Positions 1-11,826 of a DNA stretch of 64,000 bases are shown here, piece by piece. This stretch comes from Penicillium oxalicum (lineage: Eukaryota > Ascomycota > Eurotiomycetes > Eurotiales > Aspergillaceae), in NCBI RefSeq assembly GCF_001723175.1, contig NC_064653.1, positions 930,001 to 994,000 of the forward strand. The letters are read 5' to 3'. The translations under genes were made by a program, and so were the position numbers. The notes below the pieces were generated by a model, which was not told the DNA's origin, made no database searches, and saw only the letters and a list, made by a program, of their open reading frames with translations. Numbering within the stretch: the stretch's first letter is position 1; the number at the start of each line of letters is the position of its first letter.

Positions 1-1315
1 ATCTCCTCCGTTGAGAGTTGATGGCGTGTATCATGAATGGCAAGGTTAATGTAGCTGCGGCGGGGGCAGATGCTAAAGGATTTTCAAGAAATTTGATACG
101 ATCAAAGAATTAAATTGAAATATTCATGGGGATCAATACACAAGAGCTTGATTATTGTAATAGTACCTAGGAATCGAGAGTACCTAACCACGCACCCCCG
201 ACCACCACATAGCCGATCGATCATCTTCCAGTCTCTCCACTCCACTCCCGCTTAGACGGGACCATGTGGCCATGAACTGGATAGACCTGGTGGGTGACAC
301 AGTACTACGGGCGATTAACCAACCTCTACGTCTACCAATATGTCATTTATGAATTTGCTGTACTTCACGTCAGATATACATACGCACTGGTCGAGCCAGA
401 AAGTCACTCCATGCCATTGGTGCCTCAAGAATACCCCAGCACGAAATTTGCCACGTAAGAGACCAGCAGGACCCAGCTACAGTATGTATCGTGGCTGCGC
501 GCATACGGAGGGGGGTTAGGGTGGTTTCGAATCAGACGCCCACCATGCCAGAACGGATCGAAAGCGCATGATTTAAACGCCGATCATCTACTGTCGGCAT
601 GGCAGTGGAGGAACGTTGTTTCCAATTGGTCTCGGGGGCTGAGCTTTCCAGTTTACGGTATGTCTCTTATTTCCCCGGCTTCTTGCGGTCTTAGGCACCT
701 CTCGTCTCTTCCGCGGATATGATCCAATTAGCGAATTGACTTGGAAGACCATCATGGACTTCCGTTTTGAGGCGAGAGTGGTGAACGAAACGGGTGATCC
801 TTCAAGTATACCAGAGTGGGGTAGCATGTAGGTCTGTCATGGACGGATTGTCATCTGTACAAAATTTTCAAGGATTTGACGAGAGGACGGCGCTCTCTTG
901 CTTCAAGACAAGTCTGGTGCCAAGCGTACGATGTACTGCAGTAATATCTAGGCTGGCCCGGGGAACGTGCACTGAATGTTAGGTACCGAAAGTGCTCCAT
1001 ACGTAGCTTTCATGGCCACCGGTCTATATGCTCATTGAGATCGGTATATCCAATGAGGTACCCTTCTGAAGAAGATCGAGAAAAGAAATACAGAGTTCAT
1101 TGTTCGTAAATCGTTAAAAGTCGCTGTACTTGCTCGCAAAAATCACCGTCAATGACGCCAGGAAACACCGCTTCAAGTCCCGAGTCCTCAAATCATGATG
1201 AATCCGGAAGCTTCCCCTGCTAGAATAAGCTTGTCCCACCAGAGTCTTTCCTTGGATGCATCAAGATGATGCCTATCAGAAAAAATAAAAATTCAAGGCC
1301 TCATGAGTGGTTCCA
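1..1315. other. gene-free left flank
   Basis: I see no supportable gene here. The open frames are short (80 codons or fewer), overlap on both strands and lack recognisable protein or splice signals. The right part is the 3' flank of the cyclin C gene. Confidence 0.5.
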
Positions 1316-2386
1316 TCATTTATCCAAATTCTTGCCCCGAACCATGCGCCCAATGAGCTCTTTGCAGTGCTTTTCGTTGTACTGCTCCCACACCTCGTAC
1401 AAGGAGAGGAGCTCTTGCGTGCACTCGATGACAGCTTTGATATCGATTTCACTCTCGGCGAGCCATTGGACAAGATTCTGAATACGAGGGGGTCCGGCTC
1501 CAGATTTATCGGACAAGGCTGCAAGCATTCCCATGCCTCCACCGTCTCTCATCACTCCGGCCAAGGCGGACTGGGCCGAGTTGCCAAAGTTGCCAGGGTG
1601 GGAAGGCTTGAAGACCACGGCGACGATGATTGCCATGACTGCAATAATGTGCGGAGGATGAAGTAAAGGCAGATCTGTCAGGTAGTGATCATTGATGACC
1701 GACCATGCAAGCGCCACTTCATCCGAGCTGAGGGCCAACTCGGCCTGAAGCTCTGACAGGGTTCGATATGGATGATGGACGATGAGTTGAGAACTCATTT
1801 CGGAGATTAATGCAAACTCGCATTCACCTAGCTTCGCCACATCTGGTGTAATGAATTCTGTTTCCGAAATCAGTAACTGGAAAGGGGGGGGGGGGGTGCC
1901 CTTTTCTCGCAGGAGATCTGTGCATATAAGGACCTGGTGAACAATTAGACCAGTGGAACGTACCAGGATACAGACCGCGAGCCTCTCCCACGACGAAGCG
2001 AATATGTTGGGGACACTCCTCCATTTTACAGGCCAGGTAAAATGCCGTGGTCATGACCAGGTAAGGGTTGGTGTGACGAATCTCATTCTTGGTGTAGAAT
2101 CGTTTCAGATACACCTGAGCGGTGGCTATCGCTTGTTGACGGGTGGACATGCGCTTGCCCAGCTTGATCAATTCTATCCTCAAATCAACCCATGACTTCT
2201 TGCTGTCGACGGAGAGTGACCCTTACGTTGATTGAAATAGATATTCAGCAGTCGCTGGTCCGGCAGCGGAAATTGAGAATGCGCAGCTTTATCTTGATCA
2301 CGAAGCCTGTCCCGAGCTTCAGCTAGTTTCTCTCGAGTGAAGAGCCAATGGCGGCGTTGCGTCGAAGCCCAGTAGTTGGCAGCCAT
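1316..2386 (-). CDS. ssn8: Cyclin C, Mediator CDK8-module cyclin (Ssn8)
   Basis: Three exons on the minus strand: 2386-2227, 2173-1964 and 1857-1316, giving 303 aa. The protein starts [14 protein letters not shown], the usual start of filamentous-fungal Ssn8. It continues through a cyclin box with [33 protein letters not shown] and [13 protein letters not shown], and ends in a second helical fold ([17 protein letters not shown]). Family knowledge: cyclin C pairs with Cdk8/Ssn3 in the Mediator kinase module in the nucleus and phosphorylates transcription factors and the Pol II CTD. Both junctions restore family-conserved residues (FNQ-QLIK and YP-EFITPDV). Intron 2 contains a run of 13 G on the plus strand, which is C in the transcript. 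The gene diverges from the mitochondrial carrier gene at 2831. Length is normal for the family. Confidence 0.95.
1884..1896. repeat. G13 homopolymer in ssn8 intron 2
   Basis: An uninterrupted run of G on the plus strand (C in the ssn8 transcript) lies between the donor at 1963 and the acceptor at 1858. It is likely to vary in length between strains. Confidence 0.85.
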
Positions 2387-2830
2387 CACGGAAATCACCC
2401 ACGCGGGGAGCTGTAGAAAGGAAAATGCTGTAAGCTCATGGACCAAGGCGACCAGACAATGCCTTCGTATCACCGTCTAACTATAGATCTTGAACCATCT
2501 GGCCCAGCGCAGCTCTGATAAGGCCAGAGTCCGCCACCCAAATAGGTATAGTAGGGCCCAGCCCTGGTCCCGTGGCCGGTCGCCCGGCGATGGCGTCAAG
2601 CGTGTTGGTCTCCAGTCCAAGACCCAGCAATCACCGGCTACGCATTATTCATTGATCCTTTGTTGACAGGCAGACCTTGAAGCCCCACCGATTTATACTC
2701 CCGTGTATGACCTCGACCTTGAATCGCGAGACTCCGTTGCCTCGGAAGTCCTATCTCCCATCTCGTACTTCTGGCTCGGAGAGTCTGGTCAAGCTCCCTT
2801 GAATGATGCCATAACAATTTTCCTCCGAAC
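2387..2830. promoter_or_regulatory. divergent promoter region ssn8 / carrier
   Basis: These 444 bp separate the start codons of two divergent genes and so must hold both 5' leaders and promoters. I see no distinctive named motif and no additional gene. Confidence 0.5.
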
Positions 2831-5181
2831 ATGGCACCCGGCGAGTCCAAAGATGAGCGCGAAGAACGAGTCGCTCGCCTCTGGGAAAGTTTGGACACGC
2901 GCAAAGAGGGCCACGTCGACTTGAATGGTCTCAAGAAGGGTTTGAAGAAGATTGACCATCGTGAGTGATCTCTCCGCGTTTGACCGAGTCTTGTACCGAG
3001 AGCGCCCGACTGACGTGGTCGCAATGCCGCTAGCTCTGAAAAATGCAGATGACCTGCTGCGCACCTTTTTGCGTGATGTCGACATCAACCGCGATGGCCA
3101 GATAGATTACAATGGTAAGTGCTCGAAGCAAGCCTTGTTCTCTGGCTCCGTTGGCCTCCTCTCCCCCCCCCCTTCCCCCTGTGCCGTGACCTGAGGTTGA
3201 CCTGCTTCTCAAGAATTCCGAAAGTTTATCAACAATACCGAAACGGGCCTTTGGCAGATGTTCCAGCATATTGATCGCAACAATAATGGAGTGATCGACA
3301 AGGAGGAGCTGCGAAGTGCCTTTGCAGGGTCGGGAGTCATCGTGTCTAGCGCGAAGCTCGATGAGTTTTTTGCCGAGATTGATAAGAATGAGGATGGAGT
3401 CCTTTCCTACGCCGAATGGAGGTTTGTCAAACTCATTCCCCTCCCACCTACCTTCCGTGACAGATTGATGTTGCCAAAAAGGATGGCAAACAATCAAGAA
3501 CGACGTCAGCTGATCAAACATTTCCACCTTTGCTCTCACTCTAGGGACTTTTTGCTCTTCCTTCCGCTTCACTCCACGTCCGACTTGCGCGCCGTTCTAT
3601 CATATTACACAGCAACGGGCAATCTAAACCCGGAAGGAGATGTCCACATCAATGATCTGCAGGGTTTAGGTACAGATCAAAAATTTCCTAATTCTTACCT
3701 CCTTGTCCTCCAGCGCGTCTTGTACAATATCCTCTCTCTGCCAGCGCTGGCCTCTCTGCTTCCATCCGCATTCGCACAAACCACCCTCACCACCGGCTCA
3801 GTATCGAGTCTACTCTCTGCCTCTGACAACGACTTGTCATCATTGGATGGCGATTTCGAGATGGAATGGCTGCCCATCCCTAAGACCGTCGCCATGTGGA
3901 TGTCATTTCGCTACTATGAACGCAAGTTGACCGAGAACACTCCTCAACTAGGCTACTTTATCGCAGGCGGTATTGCAGGGGTTGTTTCGAGAACTGCAAC
4001 TGCACCGTTAGACCGTCTCAAAGTTTACCTGATCGCTCAAACGGGGAGCAAAGAGTCGACGGTTCGTGCGGCAAAGGATGGCGCGCCACTGGCGGCGGCA
4101 GGAAATGCATCCAAAACACTGCTTGGTGCCCTGAAGGAACTTTGGCGAGCTGGTGGAATTCGAAGCTTATTTGCTGGTGAGTAGCTCTCTTGTTGCCCCC
4201 TTATTCCCCGTGTTCCGTTTGTTCCCTCGTCCCGCGCAAGGGCCATCTGATCTCGGCATATTAGGGAACGGACTGAATGTGCTGAAGGTTATGCCTGAAT
4301 CTGCTATCAAATTTGGCGCCTATGAGGTATGTTTCGGTCGATGTTTGTTGTTTCGCACGTGTTTGGGACTCTTATTCTAACAAATGAGATTAGTCTTCAA
4401 AACAAGCATTTGCCCGACTGGAAGGCCACAACGATCCCAAAAAACTCAGACCCACGTCTCAGTTTTTATCGGGTGGTATTGGTGGAATGGTAGCCCAGTA
4501 TGAGGACCCCAATGTATAACATGATCTCTGGCGCGCAGCTTCCTAACACGAAACTTCTTTCAGGTGCTTTGTTTACCCGGTTGACACATTGAAGTTGTGA
4601 GTAAACCCCCTTGATCGCAGGTGCATCTTGACCTTTTGTTTACTGACGCCGTGCTCTCTAGCCGCATGCAATGCTCCACTATCGAGGGTGGCTTAAGAGG
4701 AAACAAGCTCATCTTTGCCACGGCGCAAAAAGTCGTCGCTGCCAACGGTATCTTTGGGTTCTTCCGCGGCCTGCCCCTAGGCCTTGTTGGAATGTTCCCG
4801 TACGCGGCGATCGACCTATCCACCTTCGAGTATCTGAAACGAGCCCTCGTTACCCGACAGGCCTGCCTCGATCATTGTCATGAAGATGACGTGACACTGA
4901 GCAACTTTTTCACCGGCACAATCGGCGCGATTAGTGGTGGTTTCAGTGCCTCTGTTGTGTATCCTCTGAACGTGATGCGAACCCGGCTTCAAGCGCAGGG
5001 CACAGACCTGCATCCGACGACGTACTCCAGCATCACCGATGTCGCTCGAAAGACTTACAAAGCCGAGGGCCTTCGCGGGTTCTACAAGGGTCTGACGCCC
5101 AACCTTCTCAAGGTGGCACCGGCAGTGTCCATCAGCTACGTGGTGTATGAGAACTCCAAACGGATGCTTGGTCTTAGATAA
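2831..5181 (+). CDS. sal1: Calcium-binding mitochondrial carrier (Sal1/ATP-Mg-Pi type)
   Basis: Eight exons: 2831-2960, 3034-3114, 3214-3421, 3545-4176, 4265-4326, 4394-4497, 4564-4596 and 4662-5181, giving 589 aa. The N-terminal half has four EF-hand loops: DTRKEGHVDLNG is degenerate, while DINRDGQIDYNE, DRNNNGVIDKEE and DKNEDGVLSYAE look functional. The C-terminal half has three mitochondrial-carrier repeats with signatures PLDRLK, PVDTLK and PLNVMR; the last has Asn where Asp/Glu is usual. Family role: Ca2+-stimulated exchange of ATP-Mg for phosphate across the inner mitochondrial membrane, with the EF-hands in the intermembrane space. A linker of about 90 residues, hydrophobic in part, joins the two halves. 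I read it straight through, although a 44-bp GTACAG...CCTCCAG stretch from 3670 could be taken for a very short intron. Confidence 0.93.
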
Positions 5182-5981
5182 GGGGCAGCTCTCTTTCAGC
5201 ATCTCAACATTTCCCTCACTCCTGCCCCCAATCCCTCTCTCTCTTTTTCTCTTGTCTCTCGCCCGACCCGCCACCCGGCCACATCATTTCATTACCTTTC
5301 GCCTCCCGTCTGTTTCAAAATCCCTTCCAGCTCAAGATACCCGCGAAATAGGCAACACACCTTGACACACACATCTGGCATCGCATATTCCGTCCCATCT
5401 ACCAATCGGATATGTTTGACCTTCAGCTCACACTCCCGGCATTCGTCATTGCCGTATCTCTTGCATCTCACTTCTGTTTTGCTCATTCCTGCTTGGATCC
5501 CACTGGCGATGACAAGCAATTCGATGAAGTCGATAGTTCACCAGGGCATCAGAAGTGGGTCCCGTCCTTTTCCATCATAATCAATTCATCTTAACATAAG
5601 CATGGCACGGCGTCGAAGCACATGTACCACTGTACTCAGGGTTACATGCCATCTGCATTCTTCTGCTTTTTACATAAGGGGTTCAGTTTTCCATGTACAT
5701 TTGACATTACTGCTACTTTCCTCATTGGAGGGCACCACAATCGAGCGAGTCCGTTTGCCGAATTTGCCCATGTCGCGATCCCTAAAAAGAAGGCGAAACA
5801 AAAAACCAGGAAGATGCTAGACAGCCAGGGCTAAATACGAGCGTCACGCTGTCATCTCGTGCTTGGAAAGTCTTTACGATTGCAAGCCTCTGCTCAGGGT
5901 ATGTCAACTTCGATTTATTGTCATTATCAACAGATGTCCACATATATCTCGCTCATTGCAAAGAGGTATTATTTTTGCCTT
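5182..5981. other. convergent intergenic region
   Basis: This is the shared 3' space between the carrier (+) and the GST-omega-like gene (-). It is pyrimidine-rich in its first 120 bp and then featureless. No gene is supported. Confidence 0.5.
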
Positions 5982-7317
5982 TCACTTGGCAGCCTGCACG
6001 GCTCTCACTTCCTCGTCCTTGGGCAAAATGTCCGGCACCGGGCCCACAGGCGTGATTGAGAACGGGTTGATCTGCTTGTGAGACTTGGTATAATGCTTTT
6101 TGATATGCTCAAAGTCCGTAGTCTCCTTGAAGGCAGGAACATCCCAGTACAGATTCCGTACCCAGCGATGGATGGCCGGGTAGCCGGAACGGATGTCTCG
6201 GATATTGCACTTGAAGTGCTGCACGTAGACAGGGTCGAAGCGAATGATGGTGGTGAACAGCCGGATATCAGCCTCGGTGACGGTTTCTCCTAAGAAGAAG
6301 GGAGAGACGCTAGCCTGTTTGGCCAAATGTGCCTCCACCTTGTCGAGGGAGGAGAACAGGGTTGTGACGGCCTTCTCGTAGGCCTCCTGTGTCGTGGCGA
6401 ATCCGGACTTGTAAACGCCATTGTTCACGTCGTTGTAGATCCATTCGTTGGAGGCGTCAATTTCGGAGCGATGGGCAGCAGGGTAGAGGTCCAGCTTCTT
6501 GTATTGCTCGGGAAGGAGATCGTCGAATTCATAGTAGAACATGCGGATAATCTCGGCGCTCTGTTGAGAGGTTTGTTTAGCTGGAGGTCTTCTTTGTATT
6601 TTGAATGGAGGAAGAAGATTGGAATACAAGGGGATGCCTACCTCATTGCTTACAATCCGGCTGGTCTTCTTATCGAAGAGCACTGGGACAGTAAAGCGAC
6701 CCGTATAGTCGGGGTCATTGGAGAAGTAGATATCACGGAGATGAGTGAACTCCTTGTGAAGCGGGTCGGGAATGGTGTTCTCGCCGGGCAGGTCCTCGTC
6801 GGAGGTGACAAAGCGCCATCCTATTTAGTAGATATAGACGTTAGTCATAGGTACGAATCTCGCCAGTTCGGAAAAGCATGAGACCAACCTTTCTCTCCGA
6901 GGTGCCAGTGTACTGAGGAGAAAGAAACAATGTCCTCCAGCCCCTTGAGCTTACGGGTGATCATAGTTCGGTGAGCTGTGTGTGTAGGCATGCGACAGTC
7001 AGTATACGAACCACGGTGAATCTCGAGGAGCCACGACTCAGGAGCGGTAGCGTCTTGTACTGACCCCATGGACAAGCATATGACACATAAAGATGGTAGC
7101 GACCCTTCTCTGGAGGGAACTCTGCACCGGTCTCGCGCGAGATAAAGTTACGGAAGGCAGACGTCTGACGTTTGAATTCGCCAGACTTGTCATTGGGATT
7201 CACCCAGTCGGTGATCTTTCCCGAGTTACCTGTCTTCACAGTTCCAAGTGTTAGCTGGCAGTCACTAGTTTGGACACATGTTCACATTTCACTCAGAGCT
7301 CTTCCACTTACAGCCAT
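5982..7317 (-). CDS. S-glutathionyl-(chloro)hydroquinone reductase / omega-class GST (Ecm4/Gto type)
   Basis: Five exons: 7317-7312, 7233-7065, 6975-6889, 6820-6642 and 6560-5982, giving 339 aa. The first exon holds only ATG GCT. I placed it because it restores MATGNSGKITDW, whereas the downstream frame has no ATG. Cys56 in the YACPWAHR motif is the expected nucleophile. The N-terminal thioredoxin-like fold ends near the VSNESAEIIR motif, and the rest is the all-helical GST C-domain. Family role: glutathione-dependent reduction of glutathionyl-hydroquinones in the cytosol, thiol transfer, and cell-wall or xenobiotic stress tolerance. The six-base coding exon is unusual and easily missed by gene callers. 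Confidence 0.92.
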
Positions 7318-8280
7318 GGTTCGTATTGGCCTTGCAGCAAAAGTGAGTCGGGTATTTGTTGAAGCAGCTAGGAGCCCCGCACGTAGAAACGGTCGAGAAG
7401 TAGCGAGTAAGGCTGGAAAGCGTGATAGAGTGATAAGCATTAGCCGGAGGGAGGTGACCAGGATTTATAGATTTGTATGCACTATGCAGCATGAATTGAG
7501 AAATCCCTGATGCGAATTGACATGCAAGGATGGAGCAAGCTTGACCTCGAGCTACTTATCGGGAGAGTCGATCTGGAACCTCCAGTTGGTGGGGGGAGAC
7601 GCAGTTGGAGATGATGACGTGGGGCTTACTCATCGCCACTATTCCCCTTTCGGTAAGACTGACCCAAAGTATGGATCCGCGGGGCTGTCAGCAGTGACAA
7701 AGCATTAAGTGACCTGCTCGAGTCGAGCAAGTTGCGAAGTAACTGGGTACAGAGTACATGCCCTTTACCTCAAATCGTAAGTGTATACCTGCTGCAGTAT
7801 GATTAACAATCTCCGTGACAGTTTATGGAAGCCAAGTCAGTCGTGACTGGATATGACACAGTCAGACCTGCCGAATACCGGGTTGACAAAGCAGAGCCTC
7901 TCGATGATTCACGAGCGGAATCAGAGCTGGGGGATCGGATTTCAACCCTGCTGACAGGCTGGCTCCGGAGGTCTCCCTTGACAGTATTGAGGCCAGGAAT
8001 CTTGAATGGCGATTGATTTATGACTACTTTCTCTGGGCTCAAATCGACTCTTGAGTCATGTGCGAGTCTATCAGCCCCGGAGAGCTGCCATGACTTCTAC
8101 GAGTTCATGGCCTGGGCACAAGAGTTCAGTCTGTACTTGACAGTAAAGGCGCGAGCCAGAGAGAATGAAGAATATGCATTCGATGAATGGAAAGAAAGTG
8201 ATTCTTTGTCGCTACAAAAACACCAAGATCAAAGTCTTCACCTCAATGCATAAACGTCACCAAGTGCCTTGCCTTTTAAT
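7318..8280. other. intergenic, 5' of GST gene / 3' of uba1
   Basis: This stretch holds the upstream region of the GST-omega gene and the 3' flank of uba1. Short open frames (79 codons or fewer) overlap on both strands without gene-like features. I see no named regulatory motif. Confidence 0.45.
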
Positions 8281-11200
8281 CTATTTGCTCAGCTTGACCA
8301 TCACGTATGGAATCTCAACATCCTCTTCAGTTTGATCCTCGGCAGTCACCTCGAAGATGATGTTCTGTTGATGCTCCGGCACCGGCTTCTTGCTGACGTG
8401 CTCAACGAGCTTGCTCATGCTGTAATGCAGTTAGCGGCGGGAACGACACAGTTGAAAATACGGGGGATTCCAAATAGAAACTTACGTCAAAGGCAGACGA
8501 TCCTTGACCTTAGAGGGAGGATAGAAGCTCGCGTAGAGCAAGCTCACACCAGAGCTGACCATGGTGATGTCCAGACCCCGCTCGGCAAAGTGGTCCAGGA
8601 AGGACTGCAGGGGGACGTCGTCCAACTCGAAGCGGTCCCAGAGACGATCAATAGTCACCTCACCCTGCTTCCCTTGATACGTGCCCTTGGGACTAGCGAT
8701 TGGCTCACTGAACCCAATGAAAGGGAGAGCAAGGTTAATGAAGCCGTTCTTGTATTGCTCAATATCGTCCTTGCCGTCCACGACCTTGTAGAGCTCTAGG
8801 GCGACAAGGCCAGTCACGAGGGCCGTCGCAGTGGCGATGGCGGGAATGATCTTCCCGGCAATGAACTTGGTTTTGTGACGGTCTGCCTGGGGGATTTCGT
8901 AGTTGTCCGCACGCAGGTTGCTGGCGGCCGTGATGAAATCAATGTGGTGGTTAGTGTCGTCGTCCTTCTCAAATTCAACAGGTTGCAAGCGGAAGCCGGC
9001 AAGCGACTTGGGGGATGGCAGAGACGACACAAGCTTCTGAATTTCCTCATTGTCGTCGGACGCGCCAGAGGGCTGGGCATTTGGATCGGGCTCATTGTCA
9101 TCGGCCTGGATCTTGACGTTCGAACTAGGAGTGAACTCGGGAATGATCATGTCGTCCACCACTTTGCGGTAGTATTCCTTATCAGCACCGGGATTCTTGA
9201 TGCCGTAGTTGAAGGCATGGAGATTGGCACCGGCTATGACGAAGCCCAAATGGGTGGGATTAGAGCTATCGAACTTTAATGGCGTGGGGGCGCGCTTGGG
9301 GCCCGACCAGAAGGGCTGGCCGGTGGAGGTTTTGGAGTCCTTGGGGAAGTTGTAGAGAAGTTGTTGAATAGCGTTGTTGTACTGAGCCTCAAATTGCTGA
9401 CGGGCCCAGACAATGCAATCGTCGAAGGTGAGAGGCTTCTCGGTAACCAGGAAGTCACGAAGGTGCTGCAAAGTCTGCTTTTCATTACCAGCTTGCTTCA
9501 GAGTCTGGTCAATGTAGTCGGGCTGCGACAGGTATAGATTGACCGACTCGGGAGGACCGACAAAGTATGTCTGGAAGAGGTCACGGGCCCAGGCGATGGT
9601 GTGCTCAATACGGTTGGGGAAACTCTTGAGCGTGCACATGGGGAATGACTTCTCTGGAGGGTCCTGAGAGCTGGAGTAGGACTCCGTGATGAAGGGCAAA
9701 ATCACCTGAGTGTTGCCCTTGGTGCCAAGCGTACCACTAGTGAAATGGATCAGCGAGAGAGCTCTGGTCAGGGGCGATCTATCAGCATGGGGAAATTTAC
9801 CTTTCAAGAAGTGGCTTGCGGAAGAAGACGCATCGGCGGTCCACATAGGTACGCGCATCAACATTGTCCAAGGCGTTGGTCACGCCGTCAAGACCATTCC
9901 AAAAGTCTTCATTGAAGATATGCTCAGTGTCTGCACCGACACGGTCACGGAGCGTCACAATCTTGTCCTTCAGATCGGGGTTCATGGCCTGGACTGCGGC
10001 AGATGCGCACTCGCTCTTGAGTCGACCCACATCCTTGGACCGGAAAAGGAATTGACGGTTCAAGTTGCTCTTCTCAATCTGATCCATGTCCGTCACAAAG
10101 ATCCTGCCCTTGGGGCCAGTGCCAAGGCCCATCATCGCCCAGTTCTTCAGGGTTTCACAGCCAATAGCACCCGCACCGACGAGGAATTGAGTGACATTGG
10201 ACAGCTTCTCTTGGTACTCCTTACCGAAAACTGCAATCTGACCGTCATAGCGAGTACCAGTAGGCTTGCAGTTCTCCTCCGAGCGAGTCACCGAGCTGGG
10301 CAGAGACTCCAATGAATCAAAGTACATCCATTGGTGCACAGGCATGAACTTGCCAGAAACGGCCTTGAGCACTTCCTGAGCCGCGATTCCTCCGAAGAAG
10401 GCGGCCAGGGGGTTGAGATCGCCACGAGCCTGGTAGCTTAGTTCTGTGATGATCTTCTCATCCAGCTCAATTTTCTCGTCTCCGGCCGCCACGATGTCGT
10501 TGGCGAGCTTCATGACCTCCTTGGCGTCGCTGTCATTGTGAGGACGAGGGAATTGACCATCGTGGTTTTCGGCAAACTTGTGCAGGGCTTGAATGCCAAC
10601 ATGAAGCTGCGCAGGTCGGTCGAACTTGGCAAAGTCCGAGACTAAGATCTCAGGCTTTTTGATCTGCTCCGATAGCGGCTGGAAATCCACAAACTTAGGC
10701 ATCTTCACCTGAGTGAAGAGACCACCACCCTGGTAGGAGCCAAGGCCGGACACATCCCCAATCGAGAAAGTGTATGGGCCCTTGACGGTGACTTTACGAG
10801 GCGCACTGTTGTTCAATCCATCCATGCCCTTGACCTCGGTGAACGTAACAAAATCGCCATCTTCCAAGCCATGTCGGGCTTCGTCTAAAGCGGACACGAG
10901 GCCATCCTCTGCAATACCAGCGACAATGCCGCTGACGGGCTCCTCGCCAGTAGGGTCACCGACAGTGAACTTCTTCCCAAAATCGTTGAAGATGTAGCCG
11001 AAGAGTCCAAAGGTGTCCGTTATCGTGACATAGATGCCATGCTGGTGGCAGAAATCGGCGATAGCCAACTGCTCCTTCAGCGGAGTTTGGGTGAGCACAA
11101 CCGCTTGGTAGCGCTTGAGTTGTTCCAAATCCCCAACCAGATTTGTGCCCTCGTGGATCTTCACTGGGACGTATGAATTCAGCTCGGCAACCCGCGGGGC

Positions 11201-11733
11201 GGTCACCTCTGCGCGGGGCTTGCCGACATCTTGTGGCTGGAGGAAGAACTGGGATGAAAGGTCGGCAATGGCCACAGGAGCGGGGTCGTAAAGGGTCAGA
11301 GACTTGACACCGGCGAGGGCAATGTTCTTGGCTATTGAAATTGAACAAACATATTAACAAATCTCATCCACAGAACCCAGCTTCTCAATAGGAGCGTAGC
11401 CTGTCGTCTTTGCTTACCAATTTCCACGCCCAAGCCCTTGAGACCAACGACCAGTACATTTGAGGAGCCCATCCGCTTCATCGCCTCATGTCCGAGAACG
11501 TAGCTTGCAGTCTGTTAGCATACAGTCGTCCCTGGCTCGACGGTAAATGTCTAGCGTGGAACGTCTTACAGTTGCCGACTGTACAACGATTCGTCAATTT
11601 CGCCTTGCTTGATCATTTCCATGGTCTGTTGAGGATTTTCGACCTCCATGGTGGCGTCCTAGTGGTGAGCAATGTAAGCGGTTATACATATGCCGTAACG
11701 GGTAGTCTTCCTCGCAACGGCGCATACCGTCAT
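8281..11733 (-). CDS. uba1: Ubiquitin-activating enzyme E1 (Uba1)
   Basis: Six exons: 11733-11728, 11658-11570, 11503-11418, 11331-9801, 9736-8486 and 8419-8281, giving 1033 aa from the first ATG. The N-terminal inactive adenylation half has LYSRQLYVLG and [14 protein letters not shown]. The active half carries the nucleotide-binding GAGAIG (about residues 446-451) and [18 protein letters not shown]. The catalytic Cys605 sits in [10 protein letters not shown], and the C-terminal ubiquitin-fold domain ends [12 protein letters not shown]. Family role: ATP-dependent activation of ubiquitin and transfer to E2s in cytosol and nucleus. The start chosen is the first ATG; exon 1 then codes only Met-Thr. 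The frame stays open upstream through an NLS-like segment with no ATG, so the true N-terminus may be longer (separate entry). The gene diverges from the gamma-tubulin-complex gene. Confidence 0.96.
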
Positions 11734-11826
11734 AGTCTTCTTGGGAGGCCGAGTGGCGGTGTCGTCTTCAGACGATCTACGCTTTCCCGGCTTAGCCGAT
11801 TCACGAACAGCAAGATCGGAAGGAAT
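11734..11826 (-). other. candidate non-AUG-initiated N-terminal extension of Uba1
   Basis: In frame with the uba1 ATG, the 31 codons upstream read (ATT)-PSDLAVRESAKPGKRR, then SSEDDTATRPPKKT, then Met. The two basic clusters (KPGKRR and RPPKK) resemble a bipartite nuclear localisation signal. There is no ATG between a pyrimidine-rich putative leader near 12050-12110 and this point. A near-cognate ATT at 11826-11824 lies in an A-rich context with A at -3. Known parallel: human UBA1 makes a longer nuclear isoform with an N-terminal NLS and a shorter cytoplasmic isoform. Use of ATT is inference. An unseen upstream exon or an ATG-to-ATT change or error are alternatives. Confidence 0.45.

Noticed and set aside
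521..540. GGTTTCGAATC resembling a tRNA T-loop
   Set aside because: No stem pairing and no acceptor or D-arm sequence around it.
3670..3713. possible 44-bp intron (GTACAG...CCTCCAG) in the Sal1-type carrier linker
   Set aside because: Shorter than the other introns here, and removal would shift the frame into a less plausible protein. The continuous reading is retained, but cDNA could change this.
9710..10315. 201-codon plus-strand frame within uba1
   Set aside because: Antisense to conserved E1 exons and interrupted by the uba1 intron.
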